NCBI GenBank assembly: GCA_029006755.1
Contig: JAQXGO010000019.1
Span: 1-36,127, forward strand
Direction: 5' to 3'
Origin: Clostridia bacterium
Lineage (GTDB): Bacteria > Bacillota > Clostridia > UMGS1883 > UMGS1540
Length of the DNA: 36,127 nucleotides
Shown here: positions 7,726-15,606 of the stretch, one piece after another
Layout of the letters: each line of letters begins with the position of its first letter
How positions within the stretch are numbered: position 1 is the stretch's first letter
Translations under genes and position numbers: made by a program
Notes under the pieces: generated by a model
What the model was told of the DNA's origin: nothing
Databases searched by the model: none
The model's input: only the letters and a program-made list of their open reading frames with translations

Positions 7726-7756
7726 TATGTCTTCCTCCTGTATGGTTGTTGTGAAC

Positions 7757-7785
7757 AGTATACCAAAAAACGCATGATAAGTCAA
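7757..7785 (-). promoter_or_regulatory. SigA promoter of the transglutaminase/HD operon
   Basis: Minus strand TTGACT (7785-7780), 17 nt, TATACT (7762-7757). The leader to the start at 7725 is about 25 nt. Confidence 0.85.
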
Positions 7786-7856
7786 GTGAGCAGATGAGCG
7801 AAATGAAAGGCTGCTGGTAAAAAGAGGCTTGCATGCAATGCAGGGAATGTTTTCGC

Positions 7857-7900
7857 AAAAAGCAAGCAGCGGCGACGGATTCCGAAGAATCCTCGCCGCT
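7857..7900 (-). terminator. Hairpin downstream of the spore-protein gene, probable terminator
   Basis: AGCGGCGA + GGATTC pairs with GAATCC + TCGCCGCT around a four-base loop, with a single bulged base (7868-7900). On the minus strand five T follow after six other bases, so termination is likely but not canonical. It lies about 115 nt beyond the SASP stop. Confidence 0.55.
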
Positions 7901-8017
7901 AAATAGCTAAGCCGAGTGAAACTTTATACAAGAGCTTTTGCTAAAAATATTGCTTGCGGTAGACCGAGCGTATCGGAGAGATACCAAAGCCTCTCCTCCT
8001 CTTAAGTCTATCCAAGG

Positions 8018-8209
8018 TTATTTCATGCTGTTTTCGGCCTGCATAATCATTTTCTTAACCATTTGACCGCCAACGGAACCGGCCTGCTTACTGGTTAAAT
8101 CGCCGTTGTAGCCGTTCTTCAGATTTACGCCTACTTCATTTGCTGCTTCCATCTTAAACTTGTCCATAGCTGCACGAGCTTCAGGTACTAAATTCTTATT
8201 GTTTGCCAT
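8018..8209 (-). CDS. Alpha/beta-type small acid-soluble spore protein, 63 aa
   Basis: DNA-coating spore protein that protects the chromosome in dormant spores. The two family blocks are visible: an EARAAMDKFKMEAANEVG stretch and the C-terminal LTSKQAGSVGGQMVKKMI stretch. The GPR protease site region (MEAANEVGV) is present. AAAGGAG precedes the ATG. Expression is expected in the forespore under SigG; upstream bases near 8290-8260 hold only a weak SigG-like match, so no promoter is called. It lies alone between the alpha/beta hydrolase gene and a structured noncoding stretch. This gene marks the organism as a spore former. Confidence 0.95.
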   Translation of the reverse strand: MANNKNLVPEARAAMDKFKMEAANEVGVNLKNGYNGDLTSKQAGSVGGQMVKKMIMQAENSMK

Positions 8210-8304
8210 TTTGATTACTCCTTTTAATTCAATAATTAATTTGTCGGTGCAGTAGTTATTGTAATCAATCCGGCACGATATATGCAGGCAATTTTTTGTA
8301 ATTT

Positions 8305-9288
8305 TTATTTGGCTACGGAGGGGTTATCATACGTCTGCCAGAAATCCAGCACGGCTTTCTGGTAGCCTTCTTTATCACGCAAATAGCTTTTGGCATGCCC
8401 GGCACCGGGCACCACAAAAAGATGTTTCGGGGCACGGCAAGCCTCATAGTTATCATAGGTCATAGTAATCGGCACGAATTTATCTGCCGTGCCATGCACA
8501 AATAAAACGGGGATGTTGGTTTCCTTTAAGGCAAAAATGGTAGAGTAATCGTTGGTACCGATCTGAATTCTTTTTTTACACAGATCGGAGGCAATTGTAC
8601 CCACGATCCCATAGGATAGATGCAGGTTATGATTGGCTACGTGCTTCCAGATATCATGCGGGGAGGTAAAACCACAATCTGCAATAATGCCATGCACATC
8701 GGGCGGCATGGAAAGAGAGGCAGACATTAAAACAGTAGAAGCACCCATAGATACGCCGCAGAGATAGATCGGCAGATTTTCACCTCGCGCAGCAGCCCAA
8801 TGTGCCCATCTTTGGCAATCATGACGTTCCATCAGACCAAAACCCATATACTCGCCATCACTGTTTCCCTGTCCACGTTGCTCGGCAAACAGGACGCTGC
8901 ACTGGTTATCGTGCCAAAAATCAGCAATTAAGCCAAAATCATTGCACCAGGACGAACGCCAGCCATGCATGGCAATCAGAATACGCTTGGCATGCGGACA
9001 GGGATACCAATGTCCTACCATAATGAGCCCATCATGGCTTTCGATTTCTACGGTTTCACAAGGGGCTTGGCATAGCTTTTCTGCTGCTTGAACAACTTCG
9101 GCAATTTGTGGATCTCCTTTTTTATCACCGGCCATTAAGGCAGTCACCTTTTGCATATTTTGCGGAGAGGTAGGTTCACGATCCAACGCAAATTTTACTA
9201 AATATTTTGTGACGGTGTGCACAGCAACAACGGCGGCAACAACGCCGGTGGTCAATGCGCCTACATAGGTCAAAAGCTTTTTGCTCAT
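8305..9288 (-). CDS. Alpha/beta hydrolase with N-terminal membrane anchor, 327 aa
   Basis: Serine hydrolase of the alpha/beta fold. The nucleophile elbow is G-V-S180-M-G, the acid is probably D269 (HGTADKFVP) and the base H298 (GAGHAKSY). Residues 8-24 are hydrophobic and may anchor it in the membrane. The family includes BAAT/acyl-CoA-thioesterase-like and Bem46/YqkD-like esterases; I favour the YqkD-like group because of the membrane helix plus MHGWRSSWCND and EQRGQGNSDG. Substrate unknown. It starts 55 nt after the citrate synthase stop and runs toward the spore-protein gene. Confidence 0.85.
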   Translation of the reverse strand: MSKKLLTYVGALTTGVVAAVVAVHTVTKYLVKFALDREPTSPQNMQKVTALMAGDKKGDPQIAEVVQAAEKLCQAPCETVEIESHDGLIMVGHWYPCPHAKRILIAMHGWRSSWCNDFGLIADFWHDNQCSVLFAEQRGQGNSDGEYMGFGLMERHDCQRWAHWAAARGENLPIYLCGVSMGASTVLMSASLSMPPDVHGIIADCGFTSPHDIWKHVANHNLHLSYGIVGTIASDLCKKRIQIGTNDYSTIFALKETNIPVLFVHGTADKFVPITMTYDNYEACRAPKHLFVVPGAGHAKSYLRDKEGYQKAVLDFWQTYDNPSVAK

Positions 9289-9343
9289 ACCATCTTTCCT
9301 TTCATATATAGTATATATTCCTTGCTGTCAGATGATGAAAAAA

Positions 9344-10684
9344 TTAGCGATGCTCTCTTTCTACGTAGTCTTTACCTTTGCAAAGGCTTTTATAGGCAGG
9401 ACGAATAATTTTATTTGCGGAAGCCATTTCTTCAATACGATGTGCACTCCAACCGGCAATTCTGGCAATTGCAAAAAGAGGTGTATATAGTTCGTGCGGA
9501 ATGCCAAGCATATCATAAACAAATCCGCTGTAAAAATCTACATTCGGACTCACGCCCTTGAAAATTTTTCTTTTTTTCGCAATCAGCCTCGGCGCGACCG
9601 TTTCAATAGTAGTATAAAGCTTTAAATCATGCTTTTTGCCCTTCTCCTCTGCAAGCTTTTCTACAAAACTCTTAAAGACAACTTCACGAGGGTCTGAAAG
9701 GCTATACACGGCATGCCCCATGCCGTAAATGAGACCTTTTTTGTCAAAGGCTTCATGATTGAGGATTTTTTCAAGATAAGCGGCAACCTCTTCTTCATCT
9801 CCGTAGTGTCTGACATGTGCTTTTATATCTTTCATCATATGCATAACCATGATATTTGCGCCACCGTGCCGGATCCCCTTTAAGGAACAGAGAGCGGCCG
9901 CGGTGGATGCGTATGTGTCAGAACCGGCAGAGGTAACCACCCTTGTCGTAAAGGTGGAATTATTTCCGCCGCCATGCTCGGCGTGCAAAAGAAGCGCAAC
10001 ATCCAAAACGCGTGCCTCCAAGGCCGAATACCGCATGTCCGGCCGCAGCATGCGCAAAAAGTTTTCCGCAGTGGAAAGGGCAGGGTCGGGCCTGTGAATA
10101 TACATGCTGGTGTTTTTTTTGTAATGACTAAAGGCATGATATCCGTAGACGGCAAGCATAGGGAAAATACTGATCAGTTGTATGGATTGCCGCAGGGCAT
10201 TTTCGAGGCTTAAATCATCGGTTTTTTTATCATAAGAGGCGAGCGTAAGTACGCTTTTTGTCATAGAATTCATAATGTCACTGGTAGGCGCTTTCATGAT
10301 AACGTCTTTCGTAAAGTTTGACGGAACACGTCTTGCCTCAGAAAGTATGCGGCAGAATTGTTCTAATTCTTGCAAAGAAGGCAACTGGCCAAAAATCAAT
10401 AAGTAGGCGACTTCCTCAAATGCAAACTTTTTACCGGTACTGCCCTGGATTAAATCGGAAATGTTGTAGCCGCGATAAAAAAGTTTTCCATCGCAGGGGA
10501 CTTTTTTGCCATTTTGGCAGGAAAAGGCTTGGACGTCTGAAATATTGGTCAGCCCTGCCAAGACGCCGTTGCCGTTCTCGTCCCGCAGGCCTGCCTTTAC
10601 CCCATATGCAGAATAGAGTTCCCGATTAATATGGTCATGTTCCATACAAAGCTGTCCTTTTTCAGAAAAATAAGTAGTATGCAA
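9344..10684 (-). CDS. gltA: Citrate synthase (citrate/2-methylcitrate synthase family), 446 aa
   Basis: Condenses acetyl-CoA with oxaloacetate; in anaerobes this feeds glutamate synthesis. Conserved blocks include HAEHGGGNNSTFTTRVVTSAG, the GMGHAVY histidine and SPNVDFYSGFVYDMLGIP with the catalytic Asp. Start choice: AGGAGG stands 7 nt before an in-frame TTG at 10684, giving an N-terminus of the length usual in clostridial homologues. An ATG at 10645 has a weaker AAGGA site and would remove 13 residues. A methylcitrate synthase role cannot be excluded, but no propionate genes are nearby. Confidence 0.9.
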   Translation of the reverse strand: MHTTYFSEKGQLCMEHDHINRELYSAYGVKAGLRDENGNGVLAGLTNISDVQAFSCQNGKKVPCDGKLFYRGYNISDLIQGSTGKKFAFEEVAYLLIFGQLPSLQELEQFCRILSEARRVPSNFTKDVIMKAPTSDIMNSMTKSVLTLASYDKKTDDLSLENALRQSIQLISIFPMLAVYGYHAFSHYKKNTSMYIHRPDPALSTAENFLRMLRPDMRYSALEARVLDVALLLHAEHGGGNNSTFTTRVVTSAGSDTYASTAAALCSLKGIRHGGANIMVMHMMKDIKAHVRHYGDEEEVAAYLEKILNHEAFDKKGLIYGMGHAVYSLSDPREVVFKSFVEKLAEEKGKKHDLKLYTTIETVAPRLIAKKRKIFKGVSPNVDFYSGFVYDMLGIPHELYTPLFAIARIAGWSAHRIEEMASANKIIRPAYKSLCKGKDYVEREHR

Positions 10685-10848
10685 AAAAATACCTCCTATC
10701 AAATTCAGTTTAATCTATCCGGTACATTGTATACCTTTTTTTAAAAATGCGAAATATTCAAAAATGCGCACAAACAAAAAATCTTGCGTTTACCAAATTT
10801 TAGCATAAACGTAAAAAGAAAGCATAGGATGTACAAAGAGGTGAGGAC

Positions 10849-11121
10849 ATGCAATATGAATTAGAAAATGTTTGGATTTATGCTGCAGGATTTATTTTTG
10901 CGGTTGCCTTTGTACGCGTTTTGAAAAAGCCGCTGTTTTTCCTTTTGCGCATAGCGCTCAACTCACTTTTTGGTGGGCTGCTGATGATCCTGGTAAACAC
11001 ATATGGCGGCAGCTTGGGATGGCATGTAGCCGTCAATCCGGTCACAGCCCTCATAAGTGGGATATTAGGGTTGCCCGGAGTTATCATGCTCATTATACTG
11101 ACGCGCTTATGCGGTCTATAA
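10849..11121 (+). CDS. bofA: BofA family pro-sigma-K processing inhibitor, 90 aa
   Basis: Small membrane protein with two or three hydrophobic segments and the family signature near the C-terminus (NPVTALISGILGLPGVIMLIIL). In Bacillus, BofA holds the SpoIVFB protease inactive in the outer forespore membrane until the forespore signals. A SpoIVFB-type protease is encoded about 10 kb away at 21314-22084. AGAGGTGAGG precedes the ATG. The last 29 nt overlap the end of the convergent FAD oxidoreductase gene, and no terminator is seen between them. Confidence 0.9.
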   Translation: MQYELENVWIYAAGFIFAVAFVRVLKKPLFFLLRIALNSLFGGLLMILVNTYGGSLGWHVAVNPVTALISGILGLPGVIMLIILTRLCGL

Positions 11122-12631
11122 TGGAAAGTGCCGCCATCATGCCATCGGCCGCGGCGGACATAATGCCGCCGGCGTAACCGCTGCCTTCTCCGGCAGGGAA
11201 AAGCCCCGCAAGATTACTTTCATACTGCGCATTGCGACAAATACGCAGCGGAGAGGAACTGCGTGTTTCCGGCGCGGTAAGCAGGGCATCCGGCATGGCG
11301 AACGGTTTGATTTTTTTGGCGAATAGAGGCAACCCTTGCCGCATGGTGTCCGCAACAAAGTCCGGCAGGCAATCAGCAATATTGCCCGGAACAACGCCGC
11401 GCGCATAGGTGGGGTGCACAGAACCGAAGGCAGAGGAAGGACGGTTTTGCAGAAAATCCTCAACACGTTGGCAGGGCGCAAGATAGTTGCCGGCAATACG
11501 GAAGGCGGCCTCTTCAATTTGCCGCTGAAGTTGCACGCCGTCAAAGGGATCATGCCCAAAATCGTCCGGGGTAATGCCTACTAACAGGGCGCAGTTGGAG
11601 TTCTCCCCGTCTCTGGCATGCAAACTGTATCCATTTGTTACTACGCCACCAATTTCCGAAGCGGCAGGAATGACATATCCGCCGGGACACATACAAAAGG
11701 AATATAAGGAGCGCCCGCTGGGCAAATGCGCAACAAGCCGGTATTCAGCTGCCGGCAGGTGCGCAGCGGCGGATCCATACAGGGCATGGTCAATTACAGA
11801 ACGCGGGTGTTCAATTCTGGCACCGACAGAAAACGGCTTTGCTAAAAGCGTTACATTTTTCTGCCGCAAAACAGCAAAGGTATCCCGGGCACTATGCCCG
11901 ATTGCCAAGAGAATAGCAGAAGTGGGATAGACTGCATGCGATGTAACCGCTGCACAGATAGCATTGCCTTTGCAATGCAAATCTGTAAGCTGCGTATCAA
12001 AATGCACTTCGCCGCCTTGGCGGATGATTTCTTCCCGGATGCTTTTTACAACCTGCGGCAGGCGATCGGAACCGATATGCGGATGCGCTTCGTATGCAAT
12101 CTCTGCAGGGGCACCGTGAAGAAGAAGGGTATCGGTTATAAAGTGCAGGAGAGGGCTTTTAATCCCTGTACCGATTTTTCCATCGGAGAAAGCACCGGCA
12201 CCGCCTTCGCCAAATTGCACATTGGAGGCCGGGCTTAGGTTGCCGGTGGAGAAAAAACGCTGTAAATCCTTCTTGCGTGTTTCCACGTCCTTACCGCGTT
12301 CAAGCACAATCGGACGCAACCCGGCACGTGCCAAAACAAGTGCGCCAAAAAGGCCGGCAGGACCAAACCCCACAACTACCGGACGCACACGGCTATGCAC
12401 TTTAGGAATATGAAAGGGAACAGGCGGGGTATAGGACTTGGCCGTAATGCCGCTTTTCTCCTTTACAGAAACGGCTAAAGTATAGATCCACTGCGGCGTA
12501 TGGCGTGCATCAATAGAACGCTTGAGCACTTTCACAGCCTGGATATTGGTAGGTGACGTATGCAGCGCTGCTGCTGCTGCGCCAGAAAGGCTGCCGCCTT
12601 CCGGAGGCAGCTTTATTTGTATTTGAAACAC
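11093..12631 (-). CDS. FAD-dependent oxidoreductase (COG2509-like), 512 aa
   Basis: Large flavoprotein with a small N-terminal domain (residues 1-80), then a Rossmann FAD-binding motif VVVGFGPAGLFGALVLARAG (from residue 85) and a C-terminal GLFPAGEGSGYAGGIMSAAADG block that closes the FAD site. This layout matches the widespread uncharacterised clostridial FAD dehydrogenases. The physiological substrate is unknown. GTG start with AAAGGG upstream. It is divergent from recA and convergent with bofA. Confidence 0.85.
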   Translation of the reverse strand: MFQIQIKLPPEGGSLSGAAAAALHTSPTNIQAVKVLKRSIDARHTPQWIYTLAVSVKEKSGITAKSYTPPVPFHIPKVHSRVRPVVVGFGPAGLFGALVLARAGLRPIVLERGKDVETRKKDLQRFFSTGNLSPASNVQFGEGGAGAFSDGKIGTGIKSPLLHFITDTLLLHGAPAEIAYEAHPHIGSDRLPQVVKSIREEIIRQGGEVHFDTQLTDLHCKGNAICAAVTSHAVYPTSAILLAIGHSARDTFAVLRQKNVTLLAKPFSVGARIEHPRSVIDHALYGSAAAHLPAAEYRLVAHLPSGRSLYSFCMCPGGYVIPAASEIGGVVTNGYSLHARDGENSNCALLVGITPDDFGHDPFDGVQLQRQIEEAAFRIAGNYLAPCQRVEDFLQNRPSSAFGSVHPTYARGVVPGNIADCLPDFVADTMRQGLPLFAKKIKPFAMPDALLTAPETRSSSPLRICRNAQYESNLAGLFPAGEGSGYAGGIMSAAADGMMAALSIIDRISASV

Positions 12632-12769
12632 AATAAAAACCCTTTCCTAAAATGGGATGGAACCGCGGCCATACTCTCGTGGCTTGCCGTTCTCAAAAAC
12701 GGGGCGAGCGCATGTGGGTATTCCATAGTATCATCCATGACGCAATTCTTTCTTGTTAGAACTAAGTAT

Positions 12770-12798
12770 AGTATACCATGGTGTAGGTTTTTTGTCAA
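12770..12798 (-). promoter_or_regulatory. Promoter of the FAD oxidoreductase gene
   Basis: Minus strand TTGACA (12798-12793), 17 nt, TATACT (12775-12770). Divergent from the recA promoter, about 40 bp away. The leader to the GTG start is long, about 130 nt, and I see no riboswitch in it. Confidence 0.85.
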
Positions 12799-12836
12799 AG
12801 AAATCCAGCACAAATCGGATTAATTTTTTATTCGTC

Positions 12837-12865
12837 TTGACATACGGGAAAAATCCAAGTATAAT
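12837..12865 (+). promoter_or_regulatory. Consensus SigA promoter of recA
   Basis: TTGACA (12837-12842), 17 nt, TATAAT (12860-12865). No GAAC-N4-GTTC type LexA box is visible in or near it. Downstream in the leader is an inverted repeat AGAATC-N7-GATTCT (12877-12895). Confidence 0.9.
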
Positions 12866-12917
12866 TAGGTATAAATAGAATCGGAATAAGATTCTGTTTC
12901 ATAAGGAGTGTGTATAC

Positions 12918-13994
12918 ATGGCAGAAAAGAAGGGCACGGAAAAAAAGAGAACACCGGTGTCTGTTGAAGGACAAGGCGAGAAGAAAAAAGCGCTGGAAAT
13001 GGCGCTGGGGCAAATAGAAAAGCAGTTTGGCAAGGGTGCGGTTATGAAGCTGGGAGACAATACCCATCTGAATGTTGATTCGATTCCGACCGGAGCACTT
13101 GGGCTGGATATTGCGTTAGGAATTGGCGGTGTGCCTCGTGGCAGAATCGTAGAAATATATGGCCCGGAATCTTCCGGAAAAACTACTGTTGCATTGCACA
13201 TTATTGCAGAGGCGCAAAAGCGCGGAGGCGAGGTAGCCTTTATTGATGCTGAGCACGCATTGGATCCGCACTATGCCGGCATTCTGGGCGTAGACGTGGA
13301 TAGCCTCATTGTTTCGCAGCCGGATACGGGCGAGCAAGCGCTTGAAATTGCGGAAGCACTGGCACGAAGCGGCGCGTTGGACGTTTTGGTTGTTGACTCG
13401 GTGGCGGCGCTTGTCCCGAAGGCGGAAATTGAAGGCGAGATGGGCGATGCCCATGTGGGCTTACAGGCAAGGCTTATGAGTCAGGCATTGCGTAAACTTG
13501 CAGGGGTTGTCAACAAATCCAATACAACCGCGATCTTTATTAATCAGCTGCGGCAGAAGGTGGGCATTGTATACGGCAATCCGGAGGTTACGACCGGCGG
13601 TAATGCACTGAAGTTTTATGCCTCTGTTCGTCTTGACGTTCGTAAACAGGATGTCATTAAGGTGGATGGCGTAGCAGTCGGCAACCATGTCCGTATTAAG
13701 GTCGTCAAAAACAAAGTGGCACCTCCTTTCCGCGAGGCGGAATGTGACATTATGTATGGCCATGGCATCTCCAAGGAAGGTAATGTGCTGGATTTGGCGG
13801 CAGAGTACGAAATTGTAGAAAAAAGCGGAGCATGGTATTCCTATAATGGAGAACGAATCGGGCAGGGCAGAGAAAATGCAAAAAAATATTTGTCAGAGAA
13901 CCCGGAAGTGATGGAGGAAATGGAACAGCGGGTTCGCGAGAAGGCCGGCCTTATAGAGGCTGTGCCTGCAGAGGATGACGAAACGATAGAATAA
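12918..13994 (+). CDS. recA: Recombinase RecA, 358 aa
   Basis: DNA strand-exchange ATPase of homologous recombination and SOS induction. Walker A is GPESSGKTT (residues 82-90), Walker B is the [14 protein letters not shown] strand, loop L1 is [23 protein letters not shown] and loop L2 carries the [21 protein letters not shown] region. A Lys/Glu-rich N-terminal extension of about 20 residues precedes the usual start of the fold. AAGGAG lies upstream of the ATG. A single-gene unit with its own promoter and terminator. Confidence 0.98.
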   Translation: MAEKKGTEKKRTPVSVEGQGEKKKALEMALGQIEKQFGKGAVMKLGDNTHLNVDSIPTGALGLDIALGIGGVPRGRIVEIYGPESSGKTTVALHIIAEAQKRGGEVAFIDAEHALDPHYAGILGVDVDSLIVSQPDTGEQALEIAEALARSGALDVLVVDSVAALVPKAEIEGEMGDAHVGLQARLMSQALRKLAGVVNKSNTTAIFINQLRQKVGIVYGNPEVTTGGNALKFYASVRLDVRKQDVIKVDGVAVGNHVRIKVVKNKVAPPFREAECDIMYGHGISKEGNVLDLAAEYEIVEKSGAWYSYNGERIGQGRENAKKYLSENPEVMEEMEQRVREKAGLIEAVPAEDDETIE

Positions 13995-14007
13995 GAAAGA
14001 ACCATAG

Positions 14008-14050
14008 AAGGAGCAATGCGTATCTTGTTACACGATAGGTTGCTCCTTTT
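14008..14050 (+). terminator. recA terminator
   Basis: AAGGAGCAA (14008-14016) pairs with TTGCTCCTT (14040-14048) across a 23-nt loop, and T residues follow. Confidence 0.75.
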
Positions 14051-14072
14051 ACATCAGTAGGGAGGGTGTACC

Positions 14073-14966
14073 ATGAATTTAATTCACCTTCGTTATGCAC
14101 TTGCCATCGAGGATACCGGCTCGGTGACACAGGCGGCACAACGCCTTTTTGTAGCACAGCCGAACATCAGCCGTGCCATTCGGGAACTCGAAGCCGATAT
14201 TGGCATTACCCTGTTTCGCCGGACGGCAACCGGCATGGTGCCTACGGAGGAAGGCAAGATTTTTCTTCTCCAAGCAAGAGATATTGTGCGCCAGCTGGAT
14301 GCCTTGGATCGAACCTATCATGGCAGTGGGGAACGGCGGCAGTATTTTGCAGTGTGCGGACACGGCGCCTCCTATATTGCCCGTGCTTTTACTGCCTTTG
14401 TAAAGGACAATGCGGTTTCCCAACCTTTTGCCTATAATTTTTGGGCAGCTACCTCCAATATGGTTACAACGTATGTTGCCCATGGGGATTCGGATGTGGG
14501 CGTCATTCGCTTTGCAGCCAATATGGAGGCAAGAGTACGACAATGGCTTTCGGCACGTGGGCTTGGAATGAACATTCTGTTTTCCACGCCGCAACAGCTC
14601 TTGGTTTCTGAAAGTTCTCCCCTGGCGGCTTTACCGGCGGTGGGGGAGGCGGATCTTGCCGGGTATGTGCAGGTGACCTGCAATACAAGACTGCATATTG
14701 ATGAGAACAGAATGTTGCCGGAACAACATGTAAGCGTAGGGGATCGGGGAAGCCGCGCTATGCTGTTAAAAACCGTGCCACACACGTTTGCGATGACAAC
14801 GCAAGAGGAGAGCGGAGACATGGAAGAAGGATTAGTACAGCGCCCTTTTTCAAAGAAACAGACACCGTTGAAGGATGCCGTTGTGTTCCGGAAGAAGTAC
14901 ACGTATTCCGAGCTGGATAAGGCCTTCCTGGCCTCCTTGCACCGTGTGATTAGCGCATATCTTTAA
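14073..14966 (+). CDS. LysR-family transcriptional regulator, 297 aa
   Basis: N-terminal winged helix-turn-helix (about residues 10-60: DTGSVTQAAQRLFVAQPNISRAIRELE) followed by a substrate-binding effector domain of normal length. GGGAGGG precedes the ATG. It starts only 22 nt after the recA terminator and about 150 nt before the hydrogenase operon on the same strand, so it may act on that operon, but there is no direct evidence. Effector unknown. Confidence 0.9.
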   Translation: MNLIHLRYALAIEDTGSVTQAAQRLFVAQPNISRAIRELEADIGITLFRRTATGMVPTEEGKIFLLQARDIVRQLDALDRTYHGSGERRQYFAVCGHGASYIARAFTAFVKDNAVSQPFAYNFWAATSNMVTTYVAHGDSDVGVIRFAANMEARVRQWLSARGLGMNILFSTPQQLLVSESSPLAALPAVGEADLAGYVQVTCNTRLHIDENRMLPEQHVSVGDRGSRAMLLKTVPHTFAMTTQEESGDMEEGLVQRPFSKKQTPLKDAVVFRKKYTYSELDKAFLASLHRVISAYL

Positions 14967-14993
14967 ATATATATGTCTATGCAATATTTATAT

Positions 14994-15022
14994 TTTACAA
15001 ACGATTTGGACTATGGTATTAT
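14994..15022 (+). promoter_or_regulatory. Promoter of the hydrogenase operon
   Basis: TTTACA (14994-14999), 17 nt, TATTAT (15017-15022). The leader to hydC is about 90 nt. I looked for a Rex-like TTGTTAA..TTAACAA palindrome and saw none. Confidence 0.65.
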
Positions 15023-15117
15023 ATTTGCGGCTGTGATAGGCGGTATATGTCGATTTTTGTAGGGAACGACGGCATGTATGGACATCCGGCCGCATGTATT
15101 ATTATGGGAGTGATGAA

Positions 15118-15606
15118 ATGGGAACCGCAGAAAGATTTGAAAAGGTTAGCGCGATTATTGAAAAGCATGGGCGCGAAGCACATAAGCTCATCCCGATTTT
15201 GCAGGAAATCCAAGAGGAGTACAGTTACTTGCCTGAAGATTTAATGCTGTATCTTGCAAAGGAAATCGGCGTGCCGGCTGCTTCTGTATATGGTGTTGCA
15301 ACTTTCTATGCACACTTTACATTGGAAGCAAAGGGTAAATACATTATTAAAGTGTGTGATGGAACAGCATGCCACGTTAAGAAATCCGAAGGCATTCTGA
15401 AGGTTTTGGAAGAGGAATTAGGGCTGGATAAAAAGAAGAGAACTTCTGATGACATGCTCTTTACTCTTGAAACCGTTGCTTGCTTAGGTGCTTGCGGTCT
15501 TGCACCTGTTGTTGTTGTCAATGACAAGGTACATGGCGCAATGACACCGGAAAAGACAAGAGAATTAATCCAGGCAATCCGAAAGGAGGAAGCGGAGAAT
15601 GCATAA
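15118..15606 (+). CDS. hydC: NuoE/HydC-type [2Fe-2S] hydrogenase subunit, 162 aa
   Basis: Thioredoxin-like ferredoxin subunit homologous to the 24-kDa subunit of complex I. The cluster ligands C80-x4-C85 (CDGTACH) and C122-x3-C126 (CLGAC) are all present. It relays electrons to the flavin subunit encoded next. Start at 15118 because GGAG lies 7 nt upstream; an in-frame extension upstream has no ribosome site. It overlaps the next gene by 8 nt. Also called HndA in other species. Confidence 0.92.
   Translation: MGTAERFEKVSAIIEKHGREAHKLIPILQEIQEEYSYLPEDLMLYLAKEIGVPAASVYGVATFYAHFTLEAKGKYIIKVCDGTACHVKKSEGILKVLEEELGLDKKKRTSDDMLFTLETVACLGACGLAPVVVVNDKVHGAMTPEKTRELIQAIRKEEAENA

Noticed and set aside
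12632-12769. Possible regulatory RNA in the long leader of the FAD oxidoreductase
   Set aside because: No stable conserved fold or known riboswitch core is visible, so only the promoter is called.
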